Positions 38,111 through 47,732 of a DNA stretch of 64,000 bases are shown here, in pieces. The DNA comes from Antitrichia curtipendula (Eukaryota; Streptophyta; Bryopsida; Hypnales; Leucodontaceae). Location: NCBI GenBank assembly GCA_951230915.1, contig OX579637.1, forward strand, positions 13,020,001 through 13,084,000. The letters run 5' to 3'. The position numbers and the translations under genes are program-made. Position 1 is the stretch's first letter. The number at the start of each line of letters is the position of its first letter. The notes under the pieces are model-generated. The model was not told the origin of the DNA and did no database searches. It saw only the letters and a program-made list of their open reading frames with translations.

Positions 38111-38736
38111 ATCGTGTGATCCCACGATAGTTTGCTTGGCTGTTCAACAACCCCTATTACGTGTAGTTATTGCAGGATCTTGCGATGTCTACATCATGGG
38201 ATCCCACGACAGAAGTGCTGGGGCTTCCCTTCAGATTTCGATCAAGAGACCTCTACATAGATTAACTTGTGGTGCAGCCTATCGTGTCCTCCGTTTTCAT
38301 GGAGGTATCGTGAGATCTCACGATGTCTACATTACGGCATTTGGCAGTTGGAGCTTTTGGTTCAGAGTCGGATCAGGGGATCTCACGATAGTTGATCACG
38401 GGTTGTCACTTATAGTCTTCACCAAGTATTTTGAGAAATGGGGAATCGTGGGATCGCATGATAGATGAACCCCGAGGTTTCTCTATCGTCTTATCCAGGG
38501 ATGACTTGATAGCTCTGACAGAGAATCTCGTGTCAGTCGTATTATGAAGTTACATGATACCATTTTCCGGGGATGGTAGTCTACATCCATGTTAGGGGCA
38601 TCGAATCGAGCCTAGTTTGGAATCCTGTACGTGTAATGCTTAGCGCGATTCCAAATAATCCAAGCGACAATATCGCTTGATTACAAAAGGAACCATCCCT
38701 AGTTTTCTTTATACATATATCGTGAGATCTCCTGAT
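38111..38736. repeat. Palindrome cluster upstream of the transposase candidate
   Basis: Copies start at 38111, 38168 (weak), 38193, 38307 (perfect), 38372, 38445 and 38719. The spacing is irregular (25-270 bp). The cluster lies in the 5' flank of the plus-strand DUF7869-type gene, where control or end-binding sites would be expected. Confidence 0.65.
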
Positions 38737-39000
38737 GAGGAAAACAGACGGTTGGTAATGACCATTCTTCTTCTAATCACATGGTGATGTTGCATTGCAT
38801 GAGATGGATTCCAAATGTTTTGCGCCTTGTTTAGCATATCTGCTTTCACATGATTCAAAATGTTTGGGCAGATGTCGTATCCCGTACTGGGCACGTGCTA
38901 TGAATTCTGTCCCTGCCCTGCCTAACTCTGTCCAGCCATCATCCTATTTGCAGATAATTGTGCTCCACTAGTTTTCCCTTTTCCAAGAAGTTCATCGTTC

Positions 39001-40284
39001 ATGATGGTCTCAACGCGTCATTCGAATGCTGGTGCGATAATTCTTCATTGCAAAGGACCAGGCGTGCATGGTGAATTGCAAGCCTCCAGTGGTGCACTTG
39101 AACCATTTGCCAATGGTGATTGGGTTAGGCTGTTTGTTTATGGCTTCGATGAAGTTGGAGCAGGGATGGTAAAGGAGGTTCGTCCAGAGGGTCAGTGGCT
39201 TGGTGTGCCCATCCCGTTGGAGCCGTGGACTTACATTTTAGTTTGGGCTCAGTCTATCAAACCCGAATTTCAAGGTTTAAGGTGCGCACCCGTTCAGATA
39301 GGGGTGAGATCTTTGGGAGACGCTCAAGAACGGATAGTTCTGTGGAGAGCCGCCGACGTCGTCAGATCATCAGGAGATCCCTCGATGGATGCACGTCCGT
39401 ATATTCGACAGGGAGCCTGGTGGGGTCTAGATGTGCATCGGAAAGACTCAAGCGGTGTCGTATTGTCGTTGGGTCGAATATTCAGTTGGAGGCCAAATGA
39501 TCATTTTCAGGATGAAACACTTGGTGAGGACCACGTGGGTGTGACAATCCGCAAGGTTTTTGTGGGGAATGAAGAGGATGTTATGTCTCACGCTTGGTGG
39601 CCACTGTCTGAGTGCTGGTTCCCGAATGGTCGGTCCTTGGAAGAGACCGTCCATCATTTTTCAGTAGTTCCGGACTTGGACGACCCTCTGGCTTATCTCG
39701 GCGGCAGAATGAAAGCTCCGTATTGATTCGTAGTTCGTAAGCCATGTTTGGACGTGACGAATTCACTGTACGATCGAAAAACTACTGACGAGGAGATTTG
39801 GGAGGTCACCTTGGCGAAATGCTGCAATCGTTTATGTTGCCAGCACTTCAACCAGTTCCAGACACTCCTTGTGAGGCAGAAATACTACTTGAAGGCATTT
39901 GAGGACCGCTGCGAGCATGGCATCTCTGTCGGAGGACAACTTCATGAGCTTGACGGGAATCGGAAGAGAAAATTCATCACATTAATGGGGATGGAGGTTT
40001 GTGCCACGGCATGGTACATAATTCACGGTATCCCGAAGTCGACATACCATAGTTACATAGAGAAGTATAACGAGGGCACAGTTTCGGGAACGCACGGAAA
40101 CAAGGGCGTTAAGCGCCCACGGATTCGAACTGTCCAGGTCACTGGAACTATGAAATCCATCATAGACGAGAACGCGGACCAAATGCCCCATCAAATGCGT
40201 GGAATCGGGAACGGGCGAGTGGACACGCTGAAGTTCTTGCCTGCGGGACGAAATTGGAAACGCGTCCAGGCAGATGCCAACGAG
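39001..40284 (+). pseudogene. DUF7869-type transposase candidate, 5' exon
   Basis: One frame runs from an ATG at 39,001 to a donor (GAG then GTATTT, 40,285), cut by TGA at 39,724-39,726. The N-terminal part has a small beta-rich region (GDWVRLFVYGFDEVGAGMVK). The palindrome at 39,369 is translated RSSGDPSMD. After the stop come LAKCCNRLCCQHFNQFQTLL, ITLMGMEVCATAWYIIHGI and KSTYHSYIEKYNEG. The Cys-rich start and the 'GMEVCATAWYIIHGIPKST' helix fit the N-terminal region of DUF7869-type proteins as I remember them. The exon joins in phase 0 to the next exon at 40,452. Confidence 0.5.
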
Positions 40285-40451
40285 GTATTTGTCTTACTCC
40301 TTGCTCAATGCGTGTTTGATTGTGATTTCCTAAAATGGGCTGTGATCATCGTGTGATCTCACGATGTTCTCTTGGATTTTGGGTGTTCAACTTTGCAGTT
40401 CTTCATTGTCAATTGTACCCAGGCTAATGTGCGGTTCTCTTTCCTGTGCAG
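40285..40451 (+). other. Intron carrying one palindrome
   Basis: A 167-bp intron from GTATTT to TGTGCAG. It contains the palindrome copy ATCGTGTGATCTCACGAT at 40,348-40,365. Phase 0 on both sides supports the call. Confidence 0.6.
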
Positions 40452-42390
40452 CTCAATGCGGACTACGGACTTCCTCCTGTCAGTCAGTCAGTCCACTATC
40501 AGTAGACTGAGGAAGGAGCACTTCAACAATGTTTATATTAAGCCTGTTGGAAGTTCGTTTGCAAAGTGTAGCACATGCGACCAGCTTCAGCAATTTCTTC
40601 TAAAATCACCGAAGGGGTGCCCTCAGTATGTGGAGTTCATGAAGCAACGCACTGAACATCTCAATCACCAAGCTTCTTGCCGTCGACTGTATGCGTCTTG
40701 GCGTGAGGAATCCAAACAAAACCCTCAGGAGATATTGTGTATAATTCACGACAAGATGGATACAGCCAAGACGGCTTTACCAAGAATGTGGGTGACCACG
40801 AAGGCCACGGCGGGGTTGGGACAACTTCCACTTAGCGTTACTGGTATGGTAGCCCATGGTCATGCTGATGAGGCTTACGCCCATTATGCTTCGTCTTGCT
40901 GGCCAGGAGATTCCAACTTCACAATTTCTTCGCTGGCCAGACTCTTGCGCCGGTTGGAGGGTCCACCGATTCGAGAGACAGGCGACCTGTTCCCGTATCC
41001 GCTGGCTAATCCAATGTTTGAGGCTCTTCTGAGGGGGAAGTCTAGATGTTTGGACAGCTTAACCCTTGTTGAACCAGGAGCTCGGGTCGGCTCCACTCCT
41101 CTTCCCCGAAATTTGTATCTTCAGCTTGACAACTCTGCTAAGGATAACAAGAACCAGTACCTCATGGCATTCTTGTCCCTGCTGACTGCACGAGGAGTCT
41201 TTAAAGAAATTCAAGTTGGTTTTCTGCTTGTGGGACACACTCATGAAGACATCGATGCGTATTTCAGCCATCTCTTGAAGGCCTTGAAGAGCAAAAACAC
41301 TTTTGTTGTCGCGGACCTCATGAAGGCGTTCATGCAATCTCAGGAACTGTCATTTATGCCAGAGTTCATACAGGAAGTGGGGGACTTCAAGTTGTTCATA
41401 AAGGGTTACCAGAGCAATGGCTCCGCTAGACTAATTGGACTAGGGGAGATGCATCTTTTCAAGTTCTACGTGGATAGTGATGGAGTCCCAGTCATGAAAT
41501 ATAAGAAGTCAGCAGTGGACTCGAAGTGGCTACCGTCTGATAAGCCGTCAACCCGCCTTTGGAAGCGAGACCGCAATGGTCGGCCAATGCTCCCTCATGG
41601 GTTTCCAAAGCCTGTTCCATTCAAGCCAATGTGGGGCAGTGAGGTTCCTAAACCAACGGGAAATCAAGAGAAGGCTAAGGAAATGGCACAAAAGGCAACC
41701 ATGAATAAGAAATTCATGCTAATAGGCCTAGAGAAGTACATTCAGTATTGGCAGAACGGAATGTCCAAATGCGACGGATTTGCGACGGCGTTCGGTCCAT
41801 ACGTGGAATATTGGAAGTGCGTGCTGATTGAGTTGAAGGAACCATTACCTGAATGTGCTGCTGAATTAGTGGAGGGTTTCTGGCCAAAGCACAATTGGAG
41901 GGGGCCTCGCACTGAAGGACCTCTCGCGGGGTTCACTGGGAATCCCTTCGACGTGATTCCGGAGGAGGAGGATCTCAAACCTTACTGCGGCCCTGCAAAT
42001 GAAGCGCCTCTGGAAAGCTTCAATCCCTGACTTGACATACGCCCAGGGTCATGGATGCTTCTGAGACCCGAAAACCCAGCAATCTGTGCTGTATGGCAAG
42101 GAAGAGCAGTATCTGCCGTATGCAAAGTCAATGGAGATGCAAATAATGGGAAGTTCTTGATACAGTATTGGCGACCGGATAACTCGGAGAGTACCATGGA
42201 ATTGAGGTACCGGAATTGCTGGGAGGGTAAGTGGGTTGTTGAGAGAAGGGCCCCGGAATGGGTGGATGCTACTTGTGTTGTGTATTCAAACTGGTCCAAG
42301 ATAGTAGATCCGAAGTCACGGACAATTCCAAAGAAGAGTAGGGAGGCTGCCTTAGTAAATTTGAAGCGGGCAAACGAGGTTGACCCTTGA
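40452..42390 (+). pseudogene. DUF7869-type RNase H-like transposase candidate, catalytic exon
   Basis: From the acceptor the phase-0 frame reads LNADYGLPPVSQS. A GTCA unit is repeated once too often at 40,479-40,494, and the protein continues in the next frame as TISRLRKEHFNNV. Then come CSTCDQL, LCIIHDKMDTAKTALPR (first acidic motif), LQLDNSAKDNKNQYLMAFLS, VGFLLVGHTHEDIDAYFS and FKLFIKGYQ. The Asp/Asn-rich strand-helix pattern with GHTHEDID is the signature of the DUF7869 region, an RNase H-like fold thought to be transposase-derived. After TGA at 42,028 the frame continues (FLIQYW, YRNCWEGKWVVERRAPEWVD) to a TGA at 42,388, a WxG-rich C-terminal module. The frameshift and stops make this copy inactive. 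It is the best candidate for the enzyme that moved the 20-kb element. Confidence 0.6.
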
Positions 42391-43727
42391 TGGACTCCCC
42401 TGTTCGGATCTTCCCGATCACCAGGAGATCTTCTGATCCTTTCTACGGGCCATGCCGCCATCGTGAGATCTCCTGATGAAATCTCCAACCACTTAGCGCA
42501 GTCAAGAGTTGTACTTCTGTGTTTGAGTATGACTGCTTGTAGACACCATTTTCTTGCAGCTGTTGTCTGTGACATGTAATACCGTATGTCGGCATAATGA
42601 AAACATCTATTTGGTATGCTACGGTTTAATCTCTGCATGCAACTTAGGATAATTTTGCTTATACCTGAAGTATGGCTTCGCCTTTCTCTGATGTGTTGCA
42701 TTGCATGTGGTTCATGTTTGTATCAGATTGAAAGTGCAGTGCTTGGATTATGCGTGCTTGAGTATTAATCTGTGTCTGCAATTTATTTCCTCTCACATTT
42801 AGTGAACGAGGAAATTCTGCTTTCATGGATTTCTTGATCTGTAGTCTCAAGAAGTAGGCAACCAGGTAGAGACCATTTCTAGTAGTGAGAGAGACTCCAT
42901 GTTCCTTTCACACAATCTGTTACTATTTCTGATGGAACAATATGCTTGCCATTAATCATCTGGAGTCAGATTGGCAATGTCTTAGTCTCTACACACTCCT
43001 CTATTTGCCTTCCTACAAATTTCATCGGGGGATCTCTTGGTGTACCACTGGAGGTTAGCCATGATGTACATTTGCTGCAGAAGGGATTCTAGCTACGAAC
43101 GCAGTCGTGGACCTCCGCGTGAATGAGTGGTTAATAATATACGGTGAGTGTTGGCATTTAATCACAAACCATCACTTTGTTATAGATGATTACATTGCTT
43201 GACGATGTTAGTACTCACGTTGAAATCATGACAGCGGGCGTTTTCCCTAAGAGGAAATCTTCATTTGATATTTATGTAATCATCTTCTACTCTTTGAGAC
43301 AATCTCTTACATCATGTTTTCTTGTGAATCATATACTGTTTTGGAGGACAGTAAGTATAGCACTCGCATTGTACCACAAGAGTTGAGATAGGGATTCATA
43401 TGGGTGATGGGAGCTATATTTGCTTCAAGCACTTTTCATCGGGAGATCTCTTGATACTTTTCGGGACGTCGTTCTACTGCTAATGAGATCTTCAAATATT
43501 GGATACCTTGGTCGGATTTCTCCCAATCCAGTAGTGCAAACTTCTGCACAGTAATTATCGAGCAATGTCTGAAGAATTCGAGTCATTTCTATACAGACAA
43601 AGCAGTTCATGCAGTAGTAACGACTGCAAAACTTGATGCATGCAAAACCATCATACATGGGGAAATCTCCTGATATAGAGGAAAACATCGGGAGATTTTG
43701 CCACTTCCTTAATTCTGGACTACCCCC
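42391..43727. other. Right non-coding arm of the element
   Basis: Between the transposase stop and the right TIR I see no gene. It carries palindromes near 42417, 42460, 43024, 43438 and 43656. A minus-strand open frame over 43,425-43,877 crosses the right TIR; only its part beyond 43,753 belongs to the SWIM gene. Confidence 0.5.
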
Positions 43728-43752
43728 AGTCCAAAAGTAGTTAAATAGGGCA
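43728..43752 (-). repeat. Right terminal inverted repeat
   Basis: This is the exact reverse complement of 23,461-23,485 over 25 bases. The outer flank ATAAA (43,754-43,758) matches the left flank. Confidence 0.8.
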
Positions 43753-43753
43753 T

Positions 43754-44574
43754 ATAAACTAGTGCCTGTCAATATAGGCCAGATATCTGGTACTTCAGGC
43801 CAATCAATTACCCAAGCATGTTTAGAGCCTTGCACGCAACGGTGAACATCATTTGGGCAGAACCAAAAATCTGTCACAATCTCCTTATTTCCTCCGTACT
43901 ATTTTTTGTGTCCGCGGTATGTAGGAGCTGGAGTGCCTTTGCTTCCTCTTGCAATTTTGGCAACGCAACGGATGTTTGATCCTTGCTGCTGGGCATGACA
44001 TTTGCAGCTAGACTTGTGGGATAACCTCACAATATGCCATTGAAAAGTGTCACAGTCACTTTCGAGCGCAGTTGTGATATGTGGCACATGTTCACAGTTA
44101 GCCACGTTATTCCTATCTCTGATAGACTCCGTGGGTTTGCGTGTGGGCCGAGTCATGACTCTTGGCTGAGAGAAGTTCACCTTGTCCGGCCAATAAGAAT
44201 CACCATCCGACCCAATAGGGAGGTCTAGTTTGCGCTTACTGCTGCCAAACACCTCCACCCTCCAAGTGCGGAACACGCGTTGCAACCTCAGTTGCTCCAG
44301 GAATGACATTCAACGCCTCCGCAATCTTCTTAGGGTTGCCGCTGCGTCTAGCACCTCTTAACTTTAGCTCCTCCTTCGATGGACCCGACCTTGACGTTGT
44401 GCCGTTTAAGAAAGACCGGTAATTTGTCATTTGCATGAAGGCTCGAATGCAATCATCACAAGTGGCGGCAAACAAGTCATTACCGCGATTACCCGACTGC
44501 TGCAACCATTTGCTGTAGACTGTTTCAGATAAGTTGCATGATGGCATGTCTGCAATTTCCTCAACACTCAGTCC
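43754..44574 (-). pseudogene. SWIM-domain transposon protein, middle exon (split by the 20-kb element)
   Basis: The exon begins after TTTTGCAG (44,575-44,582). It reads GLSVEEIADMPSCNLSETVY, SKWLQQSGNRGNDLFAATCD and PSKEELKLRGARRSGN. A frameshift near 44,240-44,270 leads to KRKLDLPIGSDGDSYW, KVNFSQPRVMTRPTRKPTES, FQWHIVRLSHKSS, then RGSKGTPAPTYRGHKK, TAG at 43,899 and YGGNKEIVTDFWFCPNDVHR. The frame runs into the right TIR directly after DIWPILTGTSL. 'NLSETVY-KWLQQSGNRG' is a motif I associate with SWIM/MULE-like transposon proteins of seedless plants. The 3' half is at 22.87-23.46 kb. Confidence 0.65.
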
Positions 44575-44846
44575 CTGCAAAAGAAATATTCTAGTTAGTC
44601 CTATAATGGTTTAGGCTAAAAAGACTCAGACTTCAGCTTGCATAGGTATGGCAAAGCATTCATGATTTTGATCTCGTCAGCAAGCTGCGAAGGCACCTCT
44701 TGGCTTCGAGAGGTATGGCATCTTATTACTGCTTTCATCACAATCATAGTTTTCCGTAATAATAATTTCGTAACAGAAAAAGCCATCTCAAAGTGATAGT
44801 GCAAAAGAACAAAAGCAACAGAGTTGAAGGAGGGGTCTAAACATAC

Positions 44847-44933
44847 CATTTGCATAAAGCCTCCCCATTGGCGATATTGGAAGTGCCAAAAGACGAGCCA
44901 CAACTCTAGTTCACGCAGAGCATCTTTTGAGGC
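44847..44933 (-). CDS. Small exon of the SWIM-domain gene
   Basis: This exon lies between a CAG acceptor (44,934-44,936) and a GTATGT donor (44,846). It encodes SKDALRELELWLVFWHFQYR and QWGGFMQM, which fits directly before GLSVEEIADMP after splicing. The downstream intron (44,575-44,846) shows no gene. Confidence 0.5.
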
Positions 44934-44966
44934 TGCCCCGGATGATAACCACCAAGATCGAATGGC

Positions 44967-45058
44967 CTAGAAAGCGTTGTTGGAAGACGTGGAGTACCTA
45001 CCGGATGTTGTTTCCAGGACGTCATTATAGACACGTCTAGAAAGCGTTGTTGGAAGAC
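44967..45058. repeat. 22-bp direct repeat pair
   Basis: CTAGAAAGCGTTGTTGGAAG plus AC occurs at 44,967-44,988 and 45,037-45,058, 70 bp apart. It may mark a local duplication within the SWIM gene's 5' part. Confidence 0.7.
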
Positions 45059-45062
45059 CTGG

Positions 45063-45284
45063 TTAACTAGGCGACTCTCCCTCCGACTCACTAGATAAAT
45101 CTATCACAGGAACATTAACTTCTTGCTTCACTCGGACAAGTTGAATCGGAGTCATAGCAATTGTAATGCGTTCACTGTCCATTGAATTTCCTATATTTTG
45201 GCCTACAAACGGCATGTTAACAATGGAGTGGTTTGACTGCCAAGGCAACCTCTCAGTAGAAGTATCCCTCATGATAGAAGACAA
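45063..45284 (-). CDS. 5' exon of the SWIM-domain gene with a SUMO-interaction-like motif
   Basis: This minus-strand frame ends VRVKQEVNVPVIDLSSESEG. The core VIDL followed by SSESEGE is a textbook SUMO-interacting motif. The preceding VKQE is a sumoylation-like consensus. It lies upstream on the same strand as the SWIM exons, so I read it as an N-terminal exon. Splice borders were not resolved. Confidence 0.4.
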   Translation of the reverse strand: MSSIMRDTSTERLPWQSNHSIVNMPFVGQNIGNSMDSERITIAMTPIQLVRVKQEVNVPVIDLSSESEGESPS

Positions 45285-45716
45285 ACCATATACCCTATAA
45301 TACCCTCAACGGAAGTGCCAGCAATGACCATCCTCTAGTATTAACTTTGGCATATGGATGGACTCTTTTAAGTGTCCTAAATCAGACATGACACTACAAC
45401 AAAACCAGTATTTTATGACTGCAAAATACGACTGCAATGAGTCGTAAAATCAAAAAATATGACTGGCCACAGAAATTATTGTAGATGACTGCAATATGAC
45501 TGACATGAGTCATTACCGACGAGTCGCTTCGGACATCAATCATATTGGCAGTCATTTTTTTTGGGGGTATAATTATCCATAATTAGTCGTATTTTGCCAA
45601 CAAGGTGTATATTTTGACTATCTTTGAAGGCTTGACTTTTTATTGAGCTGCCCGGGCAAACAAAAATAAATCCTACGTGGCATGTAACTCCACGTAGTCA
45701 ATTTTTTTGGATGATG

Positions 45717-46020
45717 TGGCATATGACTGCGGTGAGTCATATTTTGGCTCATGTGGCATATGACTGCGGTGAGTCATATTTTGGCTCATGTGGCATATGA
45801 CTGCGGTGAGTCATATTTTGGCTAATGTGGCATATGACTGCGGTCAATCATATTTTGGCTAATGTGGCATATGACTTTGTACAGTCATATTTTTTGTAGA
45901 TGTGGAATATGACTCTTGTTAGTCATATTTTTGAATGATGTGGAATATGACTCTTGTGAGTCATATTTTGTTAATGTGAAATATGACTCTTATAAGTCAT
46001 ATTTTGGTTGATGTGGTACT
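45717..46020. repeat. 37-bp tandem repeat, about eight units
   Basis: Units start at 45717, 45754, 45791, 45828 and 45865 and then diverge. The core ATATGACTGCGGTGAGTCAT is itself an inverted repeat (ATATGACT with AGTCATAT). It lies in the left subterminal zone of the CACTA-like element. Confidence 0.85.
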
Positions 46021-46499
46021 TCATGTGGATGTCATTGGTAGTTTATGACTAATTGCAGTCATATTTTGGAAAATACAAAGTCATATATTGGAAAAGACTC
46101 CATGTAGTTAAAAATGAATACGTATGATTTTAAAGATATACAAGAGATAATCATATTGGAAAGAAAGAATGTAAGAAGGAAAACAACTCTCATCATTAAC
46201 ATTTATTAATCACCAATACAAAACATATATACTACAATGAATCATTCACAAAATTCAAAAAGGCCTATATTCCTTACAATATTGTGAAGATGGCTCTATT
46301 GGGTTGCAAGTAGCCTCCAATGACTTTGTTTCAACTTTTGGTGCCTGCATAAACAATTAAAGAAATAGGAGGTTAATTTTTAGTGAATGAAAAACAAAGC
46401 TCAACCTTCAAAGTCTTACAACAACACAAAATATGTAGCTCAAGTTTAGGGTAGGAAAAATTCGAATGATGATGGAGAAAACAAGAAGAAGAAATAGAC

Positions 46500-46900
46500 A
46501 AGTACTAAAAGATAACAATAAACAAGAGTTAAGATGCAACAAGAAACAAGAAGCAACAACTAAGACACAATAGGAAACAAGAAGCAACAACTAGGATACA
46601 ACAAAAAATAAGAAACAACAACTAGGACACAACAAGAAACAAGAAACAACAACTAAGATACAACAAGAAACAAGAAACAACAACTAAGATACAACAAGAA
46701 ACAAGAGTTAAGATCCAACAAAAAGAAACAAGAAGTAAGAATTAAAAAACAACAAGAAGAAACACAAAAAAGAACTAAGAAGAAGATAAGAGTTAAAATG
46801 GTAGAGAAAGAATGAGTTTAGATGCAATAACAAGAAACAAGAAGCATGATTAGAACTAAGAAGCAACAAGAAAGAAGAGATAAGATGCAACAAAAGACAA
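46500..46900. repeat. Low-complexity CAAGAAACAAGAAGCAACAA-type repeats
   Basis: Purine-rich repeats built on AACAAGAAACAAGAA and AACAACTAAGATACAACAAG. The minus-strand open frames here are Leu/Ser runs produced by the repeat and are not called as genes. Confidence 0.8.
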
Positions 46901-46964
46901 CAACTATGAAACAATAACAAGTATGAGCTAAGAGACAATAAGAGGCAAGGAAGAAGGGCCAAAA

Positions 46965-47170
46965 GAAGTGGCGGCTAGGGTTTTAAGATCCTAAAAAGTG
47001 GCGGCTAGGGTTTCAAAACCCTAAAAAAGTGGCGGCTAGGGTTTCAAAACCCTAAAAAGTGACGGCTAGGGTTTTAAAATCCTAAAAAAAGTGGCGGCTA
47101 AGATCTCAAAACCCTAAAAAAGTGGTGACTAGGTTTCAAAATCCTAAAAAATAGGTGCGTAGGATTTCAA
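46965..47170. repeat. 33-35-bp tandem repeat, six or seven units
   Basis: The unit resembles GTGGCGGCTAGGGTTTCAAA followed by ACCCTAAAAAA. Each unit folds on itself through CTAGGGTTT and AAACCCTA. The right-hand units are more degenerate. Confidence 0.8.
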
Positions 47171-47499
47171 AATCTTAAACAATGGTTTTTCTAATTTTTT
47201 TTTGAACTGCCCGTATTTTTTTTGGGTTGCCCTAAACAAAAAAACGTCACTACTATGGAAATATGACTGACAATATGACTCAACGTTCCCCAAACATGTT
47301 CCCTACGTTCCCTATAAAGTACTTTGGTGTTCCTAATGGTCGTATAGTGTATATTTATGAAGTAGAAGGCCCAAAAATGACTGACAGTCATATTTTCCAG
47401 TCATATTTTTCCTCAATGTGTTGGCCTTCAAGAATATGACTGCAAGTAGTCGTTAGTCATCCTCAGTCATATTTTTGCAATCATAAAATACCCGTTTTC

Positions 47500-47732
47500 A
47501 TGACTTCTTCCTCAACATAAATACTAGATTGGAGAAATCCGAAATGAACATAAAGGAGGTGAGAAGACACAATAGCATACCCTGGTTCTCCTAAAGGCAG
47601 AACTAATGGAATTTTATGGCCATCCGCTCTAATGGTGGCCATTGACGAAGCAAACTTGGAACCACTTGAAATGAGAACACTTTTACAACAACCGGAGAGA
47701 ACAAAAACTCCTAGTGAATGAAGTGGTCCCAT
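47500..47732 (-). other. Possible 5' exon of the SWIM-domain gene
   Basis: A minus-strand frame of 83 codons includes GSKFASSMATIRADGHKIPL and VLPLGEPG followed by a possible donor. It lies upstream of the SWIM exons on the same strand, beyond the CACTA-like insertion. It shows no domain. The link to the SWIM gene is inferred from strand and order only. Confidence 0.25.

Larger units (their letters stand above)
23881..43673. repeat. Dispersed 18-bp palindrome family, consensus ATCNNGNGATCNCNNGAT
   Basis: The best copy is a perfect palindrome, ATCGTGAGATCTCACGAT, at 38,307. Common variants are ATCAGGGGATCTCACGAT and ATCGTGAGATCTCCTGAT. Copies seen start near 23881, 24591, 25040, 25265, 25605, 25792, 27067, 28215, 30010, 30132, 31604, 31698, 31795, 31894, 32027, 32135, 32330, 38111, 38168, 38193, 38307, 38372, 38445, 38719, 39369, 40348, 42417, 42460, 43024, 43438 and 43656. 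The centre is nearly always GATC. Most lie in introns or between genes. I found none at 1-23,460 or after 43,753. They look like binding sites for an element-encoded protein, or very small repeats spread within the element. Confidence 0.85.
23461..43753. mobile_element. ~20.3-kb TIR transposon with dispersed palindromes
   Basis: The element is bounded by perfect 25-bp inverted repeats starting TGCCCTATTTAACTACTTTT and by a 4-6 bp target duplication. It sits inside a SWIM-domain gene, whose frame is continuous when the element is removed. It carries a minus-strand five-exon gene (ParB-like, possible methyltransferase-like, linker, FCP1-like) and a plus-strand DUF7869-type transposase candidate. 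About 31 copies of an 18-bp GATC-centred palindrome lie only between the TIRs. I do not recognise this combination as a named superfamily. The transposase copy is broken, so this copy cannot move by itself. An AT-rich block at 33.2-37.1 kb may be a nested insertion, which would make the original element about 16.4 kb. Confidence 0.75.
45392..47499. mobile_element. ~2.1-kb non-autonomous CACTA-like element
   Basis: The left end is CACTACAACAAAACCAGTAT, a typical plant CACTA terminus. The right end (to about 47,499) matches it in inverted form over ~35 bases (CAATCATAAAATACCCGTTTT), but the outermost ~10 bases have decayed. The interior has no protein and is made of repeats: palindromic units with ATATGACT and AGTCATAT near both ends, a 37-bp tandem array, a simple CAAGAAACAA-type region and a CTAGGGTTT/AAACCCTA tandem array. 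Subterminal short repeats are a hallmark of CACTA elements. It would need a transposase such as TNP2 in trans. Confidence 0.6.

Noticed and set aside
43425..43753. Continuation of the SWIM protein as ALFNYFWTGG and beyond
   Set aside because: This part of the frame is translated TIR and element sequence; the true continuation is at 23,460.
46408..46962. Leucine/serine-rich minus-strand open frames
   Set aside because: They are translations of the CAAGAAACAA-type simple repeat.
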